Source: Apostichopus japonicus
Taxonomy: Eukaryota; Echinodermata; Holothuroidea; Aspidochirotida; Stichopodidae
Assembly (NCBI RefSeq): GCF_037975245.1
Contig: NC_092576.1
Coordinates: forward strand, 3,221,501 to 3,285,500
Length of the DNA: 64,000 bases
Direction of reading: 5' to 3'
The notes under the pieces were generated by a model. That model saw only the letters and a program-made list of their open reading frames with translations, was not told the origin of the DNA and ran no database searches. Positions 1 to 26,439 of the stretch are shown here, piece by piece; position 1 is the stretch's first letter, and every line of letters starts with the position of its first letter. The translations under genes were made by a program, and so were the position numbers.

Positions 1-1727
1 CCCTGGCTACGCCACTGGTGGATGTGCATTAGTGCCAAACCGCTGAGTCTCTCTTCATTCATTGTATAATTTTTTTAAACTACGCATGTAGTTTTTTTAT
101 CCTGCGCATTGCGCTTAAAGACCTTTCAGCAGTTGCCGAAGCTATTGGCATGGTTAATCATGGTAAGTCTTAACTAGATGTTAAAAAACTGACAAGATCG
201 TATCCTAGTCTTTTTCAGCGGGTAAAGTGTTGAATGAAACGGCACGCGATAGAAATGACAGCCTAGATGACAGAAGAATAGGTCACCTAATTTAGCCATA
301 TTCTTGCTACGTTCATTTCAATAGTTTTTCCTGTGTATACTCTTAAACTCGTCCCGCAAGCTTATGGATTTGAATTATGGGTGTTTTAAAAAAAAGATAA
401 CTTGGCCAAAAAAGTTGTAGGCCCGGGCCTACAGTGCTACATACTGGCTACGCCCCTGCCTTAGCAAAGTCAGTGTCTAATAATTCTTAGTCTTCAAGCA
501 CTTATTAATCAACAGTATATTGCCACTCGTGTGCACAACTAACCAGTACCCTTAGCCAAAACGTAATTGAAAACTTCTAAGTATATCCTCAGTAAGACAT
601 AGCATACAGCAATCACACAGCCTACTGTATGTTAAGACAAATGCAAACTTGATAAAATGCAAGATTTGGGTGCGGGAGGGGGGGGGGTTAGATGGGGGGT
701 GATAAGGACAGAATGAGACGAGGAAGAGAGAGGTCCAGTATGAGAGGCAATCAACAGTACTGTATAATTAAGGGGATTTAAACATGGATGGAACTTAGGA
801 GGAATGGAACATGAAGAGAGCCAAAGAAAGAAATGGAAAGACATCTGTGATGGGGGAGTTAGGGAAGAAAGGGAAGAGTAGAGAGTACACATGACAGATG
901 CATGAGAAAGGAACTGTATAAAAGTATGTCAGTGAATACTGTTTGAAAGAGCTTGACATAAATGATAAATTGATGACAGAAATGAAAAATGGAAGTGTCT
1001 GGTAAATAGGAAGGAGAGGGGTGAAAGAGGTTCATACTACAATTATTTAGCTAGTAATGAAGATGTAGAAGGGCAAAGGTAGCTTGTCAGTGGGATCTAG
1101 GATCCATATTTCTTAGTTTAGATTGTGTGGCATTTTCCATGAATTAAGTCTCAGAGGAGACAAAAGATCAATTAACATATCAATCTAGTATATTGGAAAA
1201 TAGTTGATCAACATATACAATTATTAGGGAAATATATTTAATCCATACAGCTGAACCCCCACCCACCCCCCCCCCACACACAAAACATATATATGTTACT
1301 TCAAATTGCACACTGTGCTATAGTCAATCTGCACGCTCACATAAAACTCAGTCCTATCTACGTGCTTACATAATTGCAGGTTTGGTGCTCACTTTACACT
1401 TTGTGCGCTCAAAGAAACACTATAAGTGAAGCTGCACCAAGACTAGAAAATGTACAAAAGACAGGATTAATGCTTGAAAAGTTACATGCAATTTGCACTC
1501 AGTACTTAACCATTTATTAAATGGTGCTGGGTTAAGGGATGGTTAAGGGTTGACTTGCAAACCATCTGCGTGTCAGCTGTGTGCGTTTTGGCGTCCGAAC
1601 ATGTGTGTGTAAATTGAAAACATTGCCCATTCATGATTGCTTGCAACTGGTGTTCAGTAAGCATGTCGTTGGCACACTCTAATTGATACGTGGGATAAAA
1701 AACGTTTCACTTTTAAGGAATTAAATT
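1..1727. other. No gene seen
   Basis: AT-rich with stops in all frames. A purine-rich stretch (660-900) gives only a biased minus-strand ORF. 'ctggctacgcc' at 4-14 and 446-456 may be ends of DNA elements. Confidence 0.6.
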
Positions 1728-1840
1728 CAGGCATGAGACTCTTCCGCGGAAACGCGGATTTCCGATTTTTTTTTTTTTTCATTTTCGCGTTTTTACTCGT
1801 AATTCGCGTTTTTTATTATTTTTTATAATTTTTTTTATTT

Positions 1841-1875
<35 letters not shown>

Positions 1876-2195
1876 GCCGAACATGTTGGACTGTGAAGGG
1901 AAGGAACACCGAATTTGACCAGTGGTGGAATCAAGTAGCACAAAGCAAGAAAAAAGCCTTTTTTTGGTTCAAAAAAGCTAATGGATAAATTATACAAGCA
2001 GAAATTCCACACTTTTTTGGCGAGTTACGTGATGTGATAGATTCCATCTAGAGTCCACCATTTTGCATCTAAGCCCTCCTTACCTGACAAAAAATTTCTA
2101 AAGGGGAGGGGGACACCCACTCCCCTTAAACCCCTCCCCCAGGACGGCGATCGATAAATTTCAGATTTTTTTTCCCCGGCTCAGTCTCATCCCTG
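1728..2195. mobile_element. MITE-like element with CAGG(C/G)ATGAGACT ends
   Basis: Starts CAGGCATGAGACT and ends with the inverse (AGTCTCATCCCTG). The hexamer TAAATT sits directly outside both ends, as a target-site duplication would. The interior has poly-T (1784-1874 with breaks) and no coding capacity. The superfamily is unknown. Confidence 0.6.
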
Positions 2196-3364
2196 TAAAT
2201 TAAAGTAGTATCGTATGCACTTACCACAGCGATCGATACAATCAGTGCAATTGGTTGTTTTAGCCCCACCCATATTAATATCATGATTTACCAGGATGTT
2301 TGAACTGTTTTTTTAATAGTCTAGCAATATACTGGAATAGGTACTGACATTGTGGTCATTGAAATGTAAGCATATGTGTGTTTGATCATAGTGTAGGCCA
2401 CAAACCAATCATACACAGACATTAGTAGCTATTGTGGAACTACTCACAAACTGTCACAATCTTGTAGTAACATTGTGTGGATTAAGTTAACATATATTGA
2501 AAATATTACCTCAAACTGTAGCCTGTCAATAATACACAAGGGGTGCTACTGTTTGGTGAACACTTCAAAGGTTCACAAAATTAAAGAGCAAGTCAAAGAA
2601 AAAGGATCGAGGTACATTAACATTTTGTAAAATAATATTTTATGTGCAGAATGAAATAGTTCATAACTAAGTAATCAAATTGTTAAACCAAGATTGAAGT
2701 GCATCTAGTTACAATAATTGATCATACTAACTACTAAAAAAACAAATTACAACCTTCACACATTTATTATTATTAAGTGGACTTGTCACTCCGTGGGCAA
2801 ATTATTTCAACTTAACAGTTTAATATTGCTTTAGTTTCCTTCTGTAAAAATTTTGGAACATAATTTCATAGTCATATGCAATATACCAACTTCATACAAT
2901 TCTTTCCTCTAAATGTTGACAATTAAAGAGATAATTCTGCCACTGACTGAATGTAGATGATACAACTTACATGTCATGGAAGACATTTGAAGAAAATAAT
3001 GGAAGGATGACAGCATGAGTGTAACTTATCATTAACTGAAGAGAGATACAATATGTATGATTTTATTCAGCTAATATTTTGTGTATATTACAGTTTTGTT
3101 TTCCTTGAAATTTGTGTTTGGAAGAAAAAATAACTCTGTACCCTTTAGAGTTTCTTTAAAAGTGAAACGCACAAGAGAGACAAAAAGAAATTAAAAAATA
3201 AAAAAAATATTTACATCCTTATCAATCCATGATTTTTAAGGTCTCTGTCGTGATTATCTAAGCAACCACTATGCAAACAATTCCAGAAGAAATGTTGCCC
3301 CTTTGGTGTAAGCCTGTAAGGGGACTGTTACCCTAATGTGGCCGCAGTTTCTTTCAGTTTGTTA

Positions 3365-3736
3365 TTAAAGGCATTGAAGACTCGCCCCAAACCGCGTGCG
3401 GCCATCTGAAAAAGTTAACATTACATTGCTTGCAAGTGACGTTTTGTTCGTGTCGCTACAAAATGCAAACAGTAATGAAACGTGATACCTTAATTGTTAT
3501 CTTTAGCTAGACCTGATACGTCCATCGTTGTATCGTTTGTATACTGTGCTGTGGGTATATTGACCGCAGCTGTATGTACTGACTGTACACTAGTGTCTAA
3601 CTACCGATGGTAGCAAGCTCTGTGTGTATTTTCTGGGATCGAAGGTGGTGTTTAACACTTCTGTTACACCTCTTCGAAACTAGGTCAAATTACCGGCATT
3701 AGATGTTTCTTTTTGCGCGAGTCTTCACACCATTAA
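3365..3736. mobile_element. MITE-like element with TTAA ends and TGAAGACTCGC inverted repeats
   Basis: Left end TTAAAGGCATTGAAGACTCG; right end, inverted, TTAATGGTGTGAAGACTCGC. TTAA at both ends fits a piggyBac-type target duplication, and the length of about 370 bp fits a non-autonomous element. No ORF. Confidence 0.5.
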
Positions 3737-3739
3737 TTT

Positions 3740-6700
3740 GAGGTAAAATGCCTTATAGTTTCCTTGTTTTCTTTTTCTGTTATGAAGGTCACAGCATTCA
3801 GGAACTTCTTCAGGTAAGGCATCATCAACCATGTAAATAATTCAATTTAAACTTATACAGAGCTATAACTTTTCATTATTATATACTTTTGGGTACTTTG
3901 CATTAGTGGACGCATTACAAACACTGTTGCATATTCAATGGTGTGTAATATACAAGTACAGATGAGGTGATGCTTTGCTGCTAGTTTTCAGCATAAACTA
4001 GAATACTTTTCAGCCTAAGCAAAAGGTCAAAATTTGCATAGACATTTTACAAATTAAAGTAAAACTATGAACTGTTTCATGCATTGGATTACTGTACAAA
4101 CACCAAGATGGTGATTTGCCATCATGCAGGTTTTATAAGCTGTCTTTATAAAAGCATTAAAAAAATATCACTGCAAACCAGAATGTTGTTTTGAAGAGAC
4201 ATTGAATACCATTAATGGTAACTGTAGAACCCAACATGCAAGAGAATATTACTATGACGGATAGATTATTGAATTTGGCATATTGTCATCCAGTATTTTA
4301 CACATATGAGATGATTGTTGTTACCAAGTTTATTTATTGTTTTCTCCACAGATATGATCCATGGCAGCAGGAGAGAATAGGGTCGGGGTTGACATGAATA
4401 GCTGTTGGAAGATTCTCATTTCAACACATATAAAGAAACAAATCTCTGGTTATTACATTGCTGCTTCATCACCTCTACTAACTCAGTAAATGACTCTGGA
4501 GTCTAACAGAATTTAACCTTAATAAACACCTTGTTGTTCACACAGCAACTCAAGAAAGTGATGTAATCAACATTTCTGCTTTAAAAGGTCATCATATCAA
4601 TTAATCTCTTACAAAGATAGAGGTATTTGGATATGATACTGATTAGTAATCAGTATCATCAATCATCTAATAATACTTTTTACCATCAAATATTATTAAG
4701 AATCTCAAGGTAAAGCTTCAGTTAAGTTGCGGCTGGAAACAATAGTACAGTAAGACATTGTTCTTTTTACTTTTAATGTCCTTATTTCTAAGCTCACTGT
4801 TTGTGAGAATCCTTTTTGGTTATTGTTTATATCATGAAATCATTCTTTAATTATTTTTTGAGTTGAAAATGAGTTTTATTTTCGTTGATGAGTACTATTG
4901 CCACTATCAATCTTGTTAACTGAACAATAATTGGGGAGGTGTTTGGGGGTTGGTCTCAAGCGAAGTCAAATCCTTCTCTCTGTTTCTCCATACAAACATA
5001 CAATTCCCAGATATGAATAATAATATAGGTTACAAAAATGCTGCAGCTTCACCCACGGATCCACATCTAGGCTTTCTACATGCTTCACTTAAAGTAAATT
5101 CCTCCTGGTAATGTATTCTGTGTGTTTGAAGTGATTCAATAGCACCCCCCCCCCCCCTCAAATAAAAAATGTCCAAAGGATACACATCAGGGTTTGGAGT
5201 CCAGTGAACTTGAATTAATCTCTGACGTGCGATTTTGAGCATAAAATTTCTTAACAAGAAATACCTCCAAATGCTAAAGATTATAGTAATTTGTATTATT
5301 TGTATCATTATTTGTATTATAGTTTCATTTACTTTTACACTTCTTTTTTTTCCCAATTATGCTTCAACTTCTCCACTGTTGGTTGCCACACCACCTGTAC
5401 TCCAATGGGCTATCAACAATGTGTAGTTGTAACTGCCAATTATGTGGGTGTACTTGCTTGACCAGTTACAGAAGTCGGTCTTGATATCACTCTACCCCCC
5501 CCCACTTGATAAGGGATTAATATTTGACGCAGGTGTTATTATTTTTTAGATGAGCCAGGGTGATTATATTTCATATTTACATAACAAGGACTTTGTATTA
5601 GGCAATTGAGAGAGATAAAACTCTGGTTGGCCGAGAATGGATTACATTTATGGAGGTGAAATATATTCTACCTTACTGGTGGAAAACCACACTTACTGTA
5701 TCTATATCTATTTTTTAACTCGATGTACGAATTATGTATAATTTCGATTATCCGGAAGAGGATCACAGTAGTAGACTGAGATGTCCTAGTGACAGATGTT
5801 CCTCCAAAACAAGTTTTTTTCTCTCATTCTTGCAATGAGATACACCTGTGTCATATTTTCTTAGTTTTCACAGTTCTCGTCATTTATAACTTCATCATCA
5901 TGACACCAGCTATATACATAAACTGTTATAACCCTTATTGGTTCCAATGAATTTTGCACAATAAAGAAAATCAAAGGAATTTGTAGGCCCAGTTTTCATT
6001 ATAAAATCATTTAAGTGTGCTGTTGCCAGATAATAATATTTCACCAATTCCTCAAAATACAAACTTTATAAGGATGCTTTGAACTAAAGATACAGGAGAT
6101 GTCCAGTTATTCTATCACACAGTGATATCAGCTACAAGAAAATGCATTTAAGTTTATCTCAATGTCTTTTTATGTGAATCGTCTCGAACAGCGCCCAGGT
6201 GTTTGTTCCTGTCTTCATGCTTGCTTTTAGAGAACTATTGAGAATGCATCATCAAATGAAAACATGTAAACTAAAATTATTTTTAACTTCAGAAAAATGA
6301 ACTGCATATTAACTTTATATGAGTTCATTATCTATTAATTATCTTTGCTTCGCTTCCAATAAGATATGATTTCATTTAATTTTACCTATTTCCAACATTA
6401 ATATACCTAAGTAAAATGGGGTTCCCAGTTGTAATATTTGCTTTTTAAATTAAGTCTCCTCTTTTGCTGTTAAATTAACACCATGTTTAATTGATAAGTT
6501 TCAACAATCAGACCCTTCTTTAGGCTTCTCTTGTCTTTTCTATGGAAGACGTATGCTCATAATGCCTGATAGAATTATATGTAAATAATGTAAATTAATA
6601 ATAATACGTAACTATATCATCATTGTATCTTAAGCTGTATATAATTTTTCCGTAAGAATAACTACGCTTGCTCTCCTGTCAATAACAACTGGACTCGGTC

Positions 6701-6898
6701 TTCATACATGCATACTGCAGAATTATTCAACTTAGGCCAAGCTTTGTAAAAGTACGAGTATTTGTTTAGAGATTAACTCTTTCTTTAACGTTTCAAATAC
6801 CAGCTGTTAAAATAATCTCAACGAACTGACATCACGGTTTTGCGATAGTTTTGATCTGTGTAAATGTTGCATTCACTCTGTGATTTTGTATATTATAA
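3740..6898. other. No convincing gene
   Basis: AT-rich; ORFs are short and not protein-like. A C run is at 5146-5157. A small piece at 3788-3812 (GHSIQELLQ) has a splice-like GTAAGG after it but nothing else to support it. Confidence 0.55.
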
Positions 6899-6902
6899 AT
6901 AA

Positions 6903-6937
<35 letters not shown>

Positions 6938-6954
6938 CATACATATATTTATAT

Positions 6955-6990
<36 letters not shown>
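6899..6990. repeat. (TA)n microsatellite, interrupted
   Basis: TA runs broken by ACATACATACATATATTT and TAAATA. Confidence 0.9.
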
Positions 6991-6992
<2 letters not shown>

Positions 6993-7500
6993 TGCGGGAA
7001 TGTCACATTTGTTTATAGCACTCTCATTGTACTCTTTGGTTGATTTCTTTAAATGTACTATTTCAATGCAATCAAACATTACAATAACTAATGGAAAGAA
7101 AAACAAAAGAAAAGTATCTTGTTTTTATTTGCTTCATATATATATTGTTCTTGAATTCTGCTCATGCATTTTCCCTTAGACTTATCTCGATTATTTCATT
7201 AATCAATTTAACGTAATGTAATAAAAATGAATGATTTGCAACGATGAATGGTCAAGCAGAAGGCTAATTAGTACATAAAATGATGCAAGAAAAATACTGC
7301 AGTTGTGAGGCACGTACACGTATGGTGTATGTGACGAAAATGTTTATAAAGATTGGACGATCACTTTCAAAGAGTGATATAATTATCCCTTCGAACCATT
7401 GAGCCCATTTTTGAATGACTAACGTGGCACTCATTAAATTTCCATGCAATAGAGCCAATAACACGCATACAGATAAATAAATCAAATGCCTTTCACTAAT

Positions 7501-8364
7501 TTAAGGTGTAAAGCAAGGGAACTGCATCCTGACATCATGTTCACGATCAATCCATTCTGCCTCAAAGCTCTCCGTCGGAGTCATATCAACAAGGAACGGA
7601 GCCGCATTACGGAAGAATCCAGCCATTCTGAACACTCATTTTAGCGGAACATCTATTACTCACACCGTTTAACGACACGGTACAGACATCGCCATTGACA
7701 CGATTCAGTTGACAGCGGTAATCAGCTAAAACTTGGCAAAAGTTTGTCGCGGACTACAGGATGTCACATCCCAGTCAAATGTAACTGCAGGGTATTTGGT
7801 CATAGTCTGATATACACCATACACAACATTGAAGTCATCCTCCACCAGAGCGTCATTTGGACAGCCAGCGTCGTGTTGCATTACCAAAACCATTACGTCG
7901 TCACCTTGACGAAATGTCACAGTGCCGTCACTATGTTCCTCAATGGAATCGATACGTTGGACTGCGTGACGGTTAGTGTCAAAAGGAACCATGACAGCCT
8001 TGTCAGAATCGGAAAATATTGCGAGGGACAACAGCCCGTGACGTTTATCAGAGACAAACGGCATCGTGATGGACATGTAACGTCTCTCAGTAGAGACACT
8101 ATCTCTGAGTCTGTTATCCATCTCAGCCTCAAGTGTGCGATCCTTAGTAGTTTTGTAGGTAACTGTCACTTCGGCGTATTGAGACTGGTCATACGAATCA
8201 CGTGGAAGGCCTTCAGCCACCCGAAGGTTAACCTCTTTCAAATGAGTAAGCTGCAGACCTGGAACACTATGGAGCTTCAACAGAAAATTGTACAAACGAA
8301 AAATTATGAATAAATGAAAAGAAAAACACAATCGGAACACGATGAAAAATGACAGTGTTTTCAT
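7501..8364 (-). CDS. Unrecognised protein-coding block with a broken frame near its 3' end
   Basis: I do not recognise the family. An open frame runs from 8364 to a TAG at 7726 (212 codons). The part from about 8279 down is clearly less AT-rich than its surroundings and has balanced, hydrophilic composition. The first 28 residues could be a signal peptide (MKTLSFFIVF...), but the same DNA is a pyrimidine-rich tract ending in GTTGAAG, so coding may instead begin at a splice acceptor near 8279. Beyond the TAG, coding character continues one frame over (ADYRCQLNRVNGDVC) and then returns to the first frame (MAGFFRNAAPFLVDM...) up to a TAA at 7501. This is either two compensating indels (pseudogene or sequence error) or a very short intron of about 100 bp. 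No zinc finger, kinase, reverse transcriptase or channel motif is seen. The plus-strand ORF over the same DNA (7744-8313) is taken as its shadow. Confidence 0.5.
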
Positions 8365-9774
8365 TTAACATTATATCGTAAGGTACTTTCGTTGTAAGAA
8401 TCTTGGAAATGTTCCTATTTATTTTAGGGCTCAAAGTCAGCTTTTTATCTCTTATATCAATTATTTCAAGAAAGGCCTATTCTAATTCAATTCTTTTAAT
8501 TTATGTTTAAGATTTTGCGGAATTAAGTAGTATGCCACCTTTCGATGCATCTACATAATTTCAACTTCCCACCTGACACTGATATTATGAAAATGTGTAC
8601 AAAATGTTACAGATCGGTAATTGATCCGATAGCTAAAAATTTATGAGGCGAAACTTAATATTTTGCCTTGACCGTTTTGCCCTACCCCACCATGCCCACT
8701 GTCTGGCTATGCATACGCCACTTTTATTAATTATTATATTAATATTGGCCTTTATGGGTGATCGAATAATAAATTAAGTTGACTAAGTGTTTGGCTGACA
8801 AACTAATTTGTCACTCAGTTGGACAGTTTGTTTCCATACTGTGCTTTCATGATTCATTGCATTAACATTATCAATATGAATAGTATGAATACCCTGTTTC
8901 TACGAGAAAAGGGTATAGGAACTATGTGTTCACTGTCATTAAAAGTGCTTTGAAGCATTATAAGGGAGGAGAGTATCGATATTATCAGAATTATTTAATT
9001 CGTTCCAACTGGTTGGAATTGCCTAGACGCAAAGCATGGTCATATTCCCTACTTCTACATGGTCCGATTAAATCGGATGTCCATTTTAAAATAGAATCCT
9101 CTTGAGGCCTTTACCTTTTACTTGCCCTTTTATTGCTATCGAGATGGGGAAAAATATCATATTTTACATCATTCTTGACAGTTTATGTACATTTTAGATT
9201 AAAAACGGAGGCCGCATTTGCATTGAAGGGTTAAAGGTGTGGCCATTGAACGTTTCTAATCAATCAGTTACTACCCATGTAATGTCAAGTAAACATTGTG
9301 CTCCCCACAGAGCACAATGTATTAATACATTTCCCTTTTCCCTTCAATTGTAATTATTTATAGTTAATATATATCAATCATTCTGTTTGAGAATCTGTTT
9401 TACTTAATTACTAAATAATATTTTGAGTAGCAATATTTTTGCCATACTTTCAAGGTCGTCAAGCCATTAACAGCACATTTTAACAAATTGGTTTGGGGCT
9501 TGCGCCTCCGTTTCCCCTGCCAATAATCTCTACCGATCCCACGAACAATATCTGCCCAGGAATTCATTTGGAAAGAATGACAGCATTTCGCTGAGATATT
9601 GAGAACCAAATGATTTTTTGCTCCTTCATATAAAGAAATAACTTCAATCTTACGTTATAATATTAATTCAGCAAATTGATTATCAATTTCAAACGACCGT
9701 AAATAAGTGCGTTATTGTTCATTTCACTACGGTAAGGTGGCTCAACAGAGACCAAAGGCAGAAAATAAGTGTAT

Positions 9775-9945
9775 CCAGATCTCAAAATTTGGAATTTTTA
9801 AGTCAAAATTGTGACTATTTATCTCAAAAGTTTTACTTTTTATCTCAATATTTTTACTTTTAATCTCAAAATTTAAATATTGAGATGAAAGGTCAAATTT
9901 TGGGATAAAAAGGCAAAATTTTAAGATTTTAGGACACTTTTTTCT
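9775..9945. repeat. AT-rich imperfect palindromic repeat of TCTCAAAATTT units
   Basis: Five or so units of the type TTTTATCTCAAAA(T/G)TTTTACT in one direction, then AAATTTTGGGATAAAAAGGC-like inverse units, pivoting near 9870-9895. Probably a fold-back microsatellite element. Confidence 0.55.
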
Positions 9946-10758
9946 GTCTTATGTCCATATTAGCCAGCCGTATTTGAATAGAAAACTATGGTGATATATT
10001 CACAGATATAACATATACTGTTGCGGGTATTAGGAATCTATATCATAACTGTAAGTGAGCTCGCTGTAGGATACTAAAATAAGACACATCACACTGAGAA
10101 GCAGATTAATGCAGCCATTGTGTCCGATTAAGCACCACTTTGGGACCTACATTTATTATCTCTGTGCCTAAAAAATAGCAAAAATGCAAAAGAATATGGA
10201 AGTACCATGACGTATAGGATCAAGGCATTACAAATAAAATAAGCCATAGGTCTATGACATTATTTTCACTGAAAATAGTTAAAAGCGCAAATGTTAAATG
10301 AGAAATGTAGCACACTGGCAATCCCATCATCACGTGCATAACACGCTAGTATTCTCCGCACCCTTAATAAAGTGTACACTTGCTTTATATACAATCATGA
10401 ATTATAACTTTGGCTACTTCAGAAACCAATGTTACAATATTTCTTTAACTCTTCGTAAATTCAAAAAGAAAGTTACAAGTTCTCTGTTCTGTGGTTCTGG
10501 AGACTCATGAAATCATGGAGACTTTACAATAAACTTCATTTCAACAATATTACCTTCGTGTTTTTTTCTTTAAACACATGTATTTGAAGGCCTATGTAAT
10601 GATCATCGTTTCATCCGGTCTGGTTTCTACCTGATTAGAGGAAGATGATCTAACTTTTGTTTGCAGAACCTAGGCTAATTTTTCCTATAGAGCAATTTGG
10701 TAACTATCAGAAAAAAGTCAAGATTAAACACCCTGATTGAGTGTGGTTCTTTCACCTG

Positions 10759-10770
10759 ATATATATATAT

Positions 10771-10818
<48 letters not shown>

Positions 10819-10833
10819 TTTCACCTGATATAA

Positions 10834-10882
<49 letters not shown>

Positions 10883-10886
10883 AATA
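10759..10886. repeat. Duplicated (TA)n microsatellite
   Basis: Two TA tracts separated by TTCTTTCACCTGATATAAAT. The phrase TTCTTTCACCTGATAT also precedes the first tract, so flank plus microsatellite was duplicated. Confidence 0.85.
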
Positions 10887-11404
10887 TACCTTTTTTGTTA
10901 CATTCTTACCTCAGATGCCCCGAAATGTAGATGATCAAATCCTACATTCACCTCTATATTCAAAACAAACGAAAGGAAATACCTTTTCAGGTGCTTCAAA
11001 ATATTTCATACTTATAGAGTGTTCTACTTTCGATTTAAGTCTTTGTTAAATTACTTCACTCATGTTTGTAAATGAACGTATTACTTCAAATCATTAAACA
11101 TTGTCAACGTCTATGAAAACATAATGTAAAACCTATTGGACTATTTAAACTATGATATCAAATATATCAGTTAATTCCCTTTGTTTTGTCTTCACTGGTT
11201 TATAAAAATAATGACCACTTTAATGACATCTCTACTTAACTAAATTCCTACCACTAGATTGATGTCTCACTGTCTACATCTTGCAACGATATAGAATGTC
11301 CGTTCGTATCCTTGTGTACAATATAAACACATTAATTATGTTCGTTTTGAGCTACGACTGCAATGTTCTCGTGTTTGAAACGGAAAAGACCTGGTAATAG
11401 TAAG

Positions 11405-11410
11405 TTTATT
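11405..11410 (-). promoter_or_regulatory. AATAAA polyadenylation signal of the DEG/ENaC gene
   Basis: AATAAA on the minus strand about 170 bp past the stop codon. It is the first canonical signal seen there, so the 3' UTR is probably short (about 190-200 bp). Inferred from position only. Confidence 0.5.
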
Positions 11411-11578
11411 TCTCTTTTTTTTTCGACTTCCTCAGTCGTAGAGAAATTTCGGAAGCATAGATCGAGTTCAGAGTTATGTATTCAACGACGCATCTCAATA
11501 TCCGGCGATGGCCATATTTGGAAATCCATACAAATGAGTATCTTTGTGTTAGAAAATGTACACCAAGAGTATAACACG

Positions 11579-24251
<12,673 letters not shown>

Positions 24252-24299
24252 TTTGTTATAAAGCTCAACTTCTATTCTAGGTTCCTTCGAGCACTCAGC

Positions 24300-25160
24300 A
24301 AACTATTCAACTCAGCATTGAACAGTAAAGTAAGATATCACGGAAGTAAACAAACTCTATTATGTATATGTGACTCTAAATAAAAGCGTTTGATTGGATA
24401 TAGGAAAGTTCTTCAGAAACTGGAAACGCCCCTAGATAACTTTCCAAAATGCACAAACGTGATATGCACGTCCTACTGGATGGTGACCAATAGGAACCAT
24501 CATGACAACATACATTTTACAAGTTACATTTTAACTTTTACGTGTTTACCAACATAGGTCTTTTGTCGTCTATAAAGATCATTTCAGTAACAGCTTGTTT
24601 CTTACCTTGTTAGAATTTAATGAGTCCACATGCAAAGTACATAATGTGGTATTCCTGGCTTTGAGTACATGCAATCACCATTTAAGATACATTCTGTTGT
24701 GTAACGTCGTCCTTCTGTGTCACACTACTCTCAATTGTAGAAATTCATGTTCGATGTGTCACACGTACTGCTTATCATACCATCTTCAAATGTTACATTT
24801 TGAAACATTTAATATTTAAAAGTTAGACGGCATGACGTTTACATCCTATCAGGATATTCTTTAAATCCTAGCAGGATCTTCTTCAGTTCACCTCTGTACA
24901 AGATTCTGCTGGTACGAAACGTCAGGCCCTCTTACACTTATATGTTTAGCTACATTTTTTTCAGTAACATAATCATTATGCAAATATTGTGTTCCCTCAA
25001 CGTTTTGAATAATGATAGGTAAAACTAACGAGAATTTTTTTCAATCATCTTTATATTGTAGTAGCTGTAGTCTCCATAGGATCATGGCTGTTTCCTTTGT
25101 AGATTATGCTCAAAGAAAATTCATAATAACTTAATATTATTGGTCCTATGTAATCCCATC
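24300..25160. other. Upstream region of the channel gene, promoter not located
   Basis: Read on the minus strand this is 5' of exon 1. No clear TATA box at a sensible distance was identified. Any 5' UTR intron cannot be excluded. Confidence 0.4.
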
Positions 25161-25165
25161 TGGAA

Positions 25166-26230
25166 ATGGTTCTTGATAGCTGTGGTATAAGCTTTCTATT
25201 TAGATGCAATGATGCAGACATTCATAATATACTTGTCTATGCCGCGGAAGTTGCTCCCGTTTGGCACAATGCTTCTTTTAAGGTCCCGGAAAGTGAGTTT
25301 GGAATCCAAATTATTTGGAAAAACTCCTTTATTGAAGTAAAAAATAACAGAACCTTGATCGCTTTTTGTTTTCCAGAGAGGGGTTATTTATGAAAAAGAT
25401 GTTCTGAATCGTGATCAGACGGTCATTCCCTATGCCACCTTTCTTTTTAAATTTAATTTAAATACGTGTCCATTTACTGTTTACTGGGGTCTTATTTCGG
25501 CCATTCCAGCCGGCTGGAGGGTACCGTCTCCTCCATTTACAGAAAGTGCCTGGGACCCTCACAAACTAATGAAAATGTGTCTAACTTTGTTAGCAATATT
25601 TATAGTTCAAATTTTGGTAGCAATTCCAAAGCAGTTGCAAAACGAAACGATTCATTTTCTTTGACGACAAAGTATGAGTCCTCGTGTTTTCAGTGTCCAC
25701 TGTATTCGGTTCTGAAAGCTTAACTTTTATATTTACAATTTAATTTTATTCACCTTATAATACGGACGAATAAACTCTTATTTTCTTATGAACTTAATTG
25801 ATAGCCCTTTATGTTCTTCTTGCAAAAAGAGAAGGAGACTTTAGATAATTTATTTTGGCAATGTCATGTGGTTTCTTCATTTGTTGTAGACGTTGGAGGC
25901 AGCTTTCTGATCCGTCAGTTCATTTTCACCAATAAAGACATTTTCATTTGTTACAAACGATGTATAAAGCATTCTTTCGATTTCCTATTTTTGAACGTAA
26001 AGTATGATATTTTACATTGTTAGTAATCTAATGTGATTTCGACTATTGATGAGTTATTAACTTAAATTCTTGTTAGAAATTGAATTGCGAAGAAAAGTAA
26101 AAGTAAACGTTTCTTTCATGATGAGAAGCTGCTTATGGTTTTAAATTTATACTTGTTTGGTGCTTATTTTGCTACAGCGTCTGCCTTTGTACATCCTTGC
26201 ATGGGAATTGAAATTTGTTTTCTTCACATT
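25166..26230 (+). mobile_element. Degenerate non-LTR retrotransposon, 3' part of the ORF2 region
   Basis: Several frames read in series as the C-terminal part of a LINE polyprotein: an ILVYAAEVAPVW segment, then after a frameshift VIYEKDVLNRDQTVIPYATF with WGLISAIP, then LCSSCKKEKETLDNLFWQC, the CCHC-like zf-RVT motif that follows the reverse transcriptase. Stops and frameshifts throughout show it is dead. The catalytic part is absent, so it was probably 5'-truncated. Confidence 0.65.
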
Positions 26231-26439
26231 CTGATGTAGCAGTCATAGAAAAGGACATATCCAAATTATTTTAGCATCTCTTTGGACTTCATATCCCTGT
26301 AGGATAATGCTCTGTGAATTTGATGAAAATAACAAACCCCTGGTTCACACCAACGTTAAGTTCAGAAAATCTGATAACCCTTCTGATATGGCTCTTTTAT
26401 AACTATTTTAATGAGACATGATGTCATGGAATAATAGCA

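Larger units (their letters stand above)
8400..11390. other. Gene-poor spacer between the unknown gene and the channel gene
   Basis: Apart from the repeats listed, no exon-like open segment with splice sites was found. The ORF at 9400-9609 on the minus strand has no recognisable motif. Confidence 0.5.

Noticed and set aside
7744-8313. 189-codon plus-strand ORF
   Set aside because: Overlaps the minus-strand block, whose composition is more protein-like and which continues past its first stop. Probably its shadow, though strand choice is not proven.
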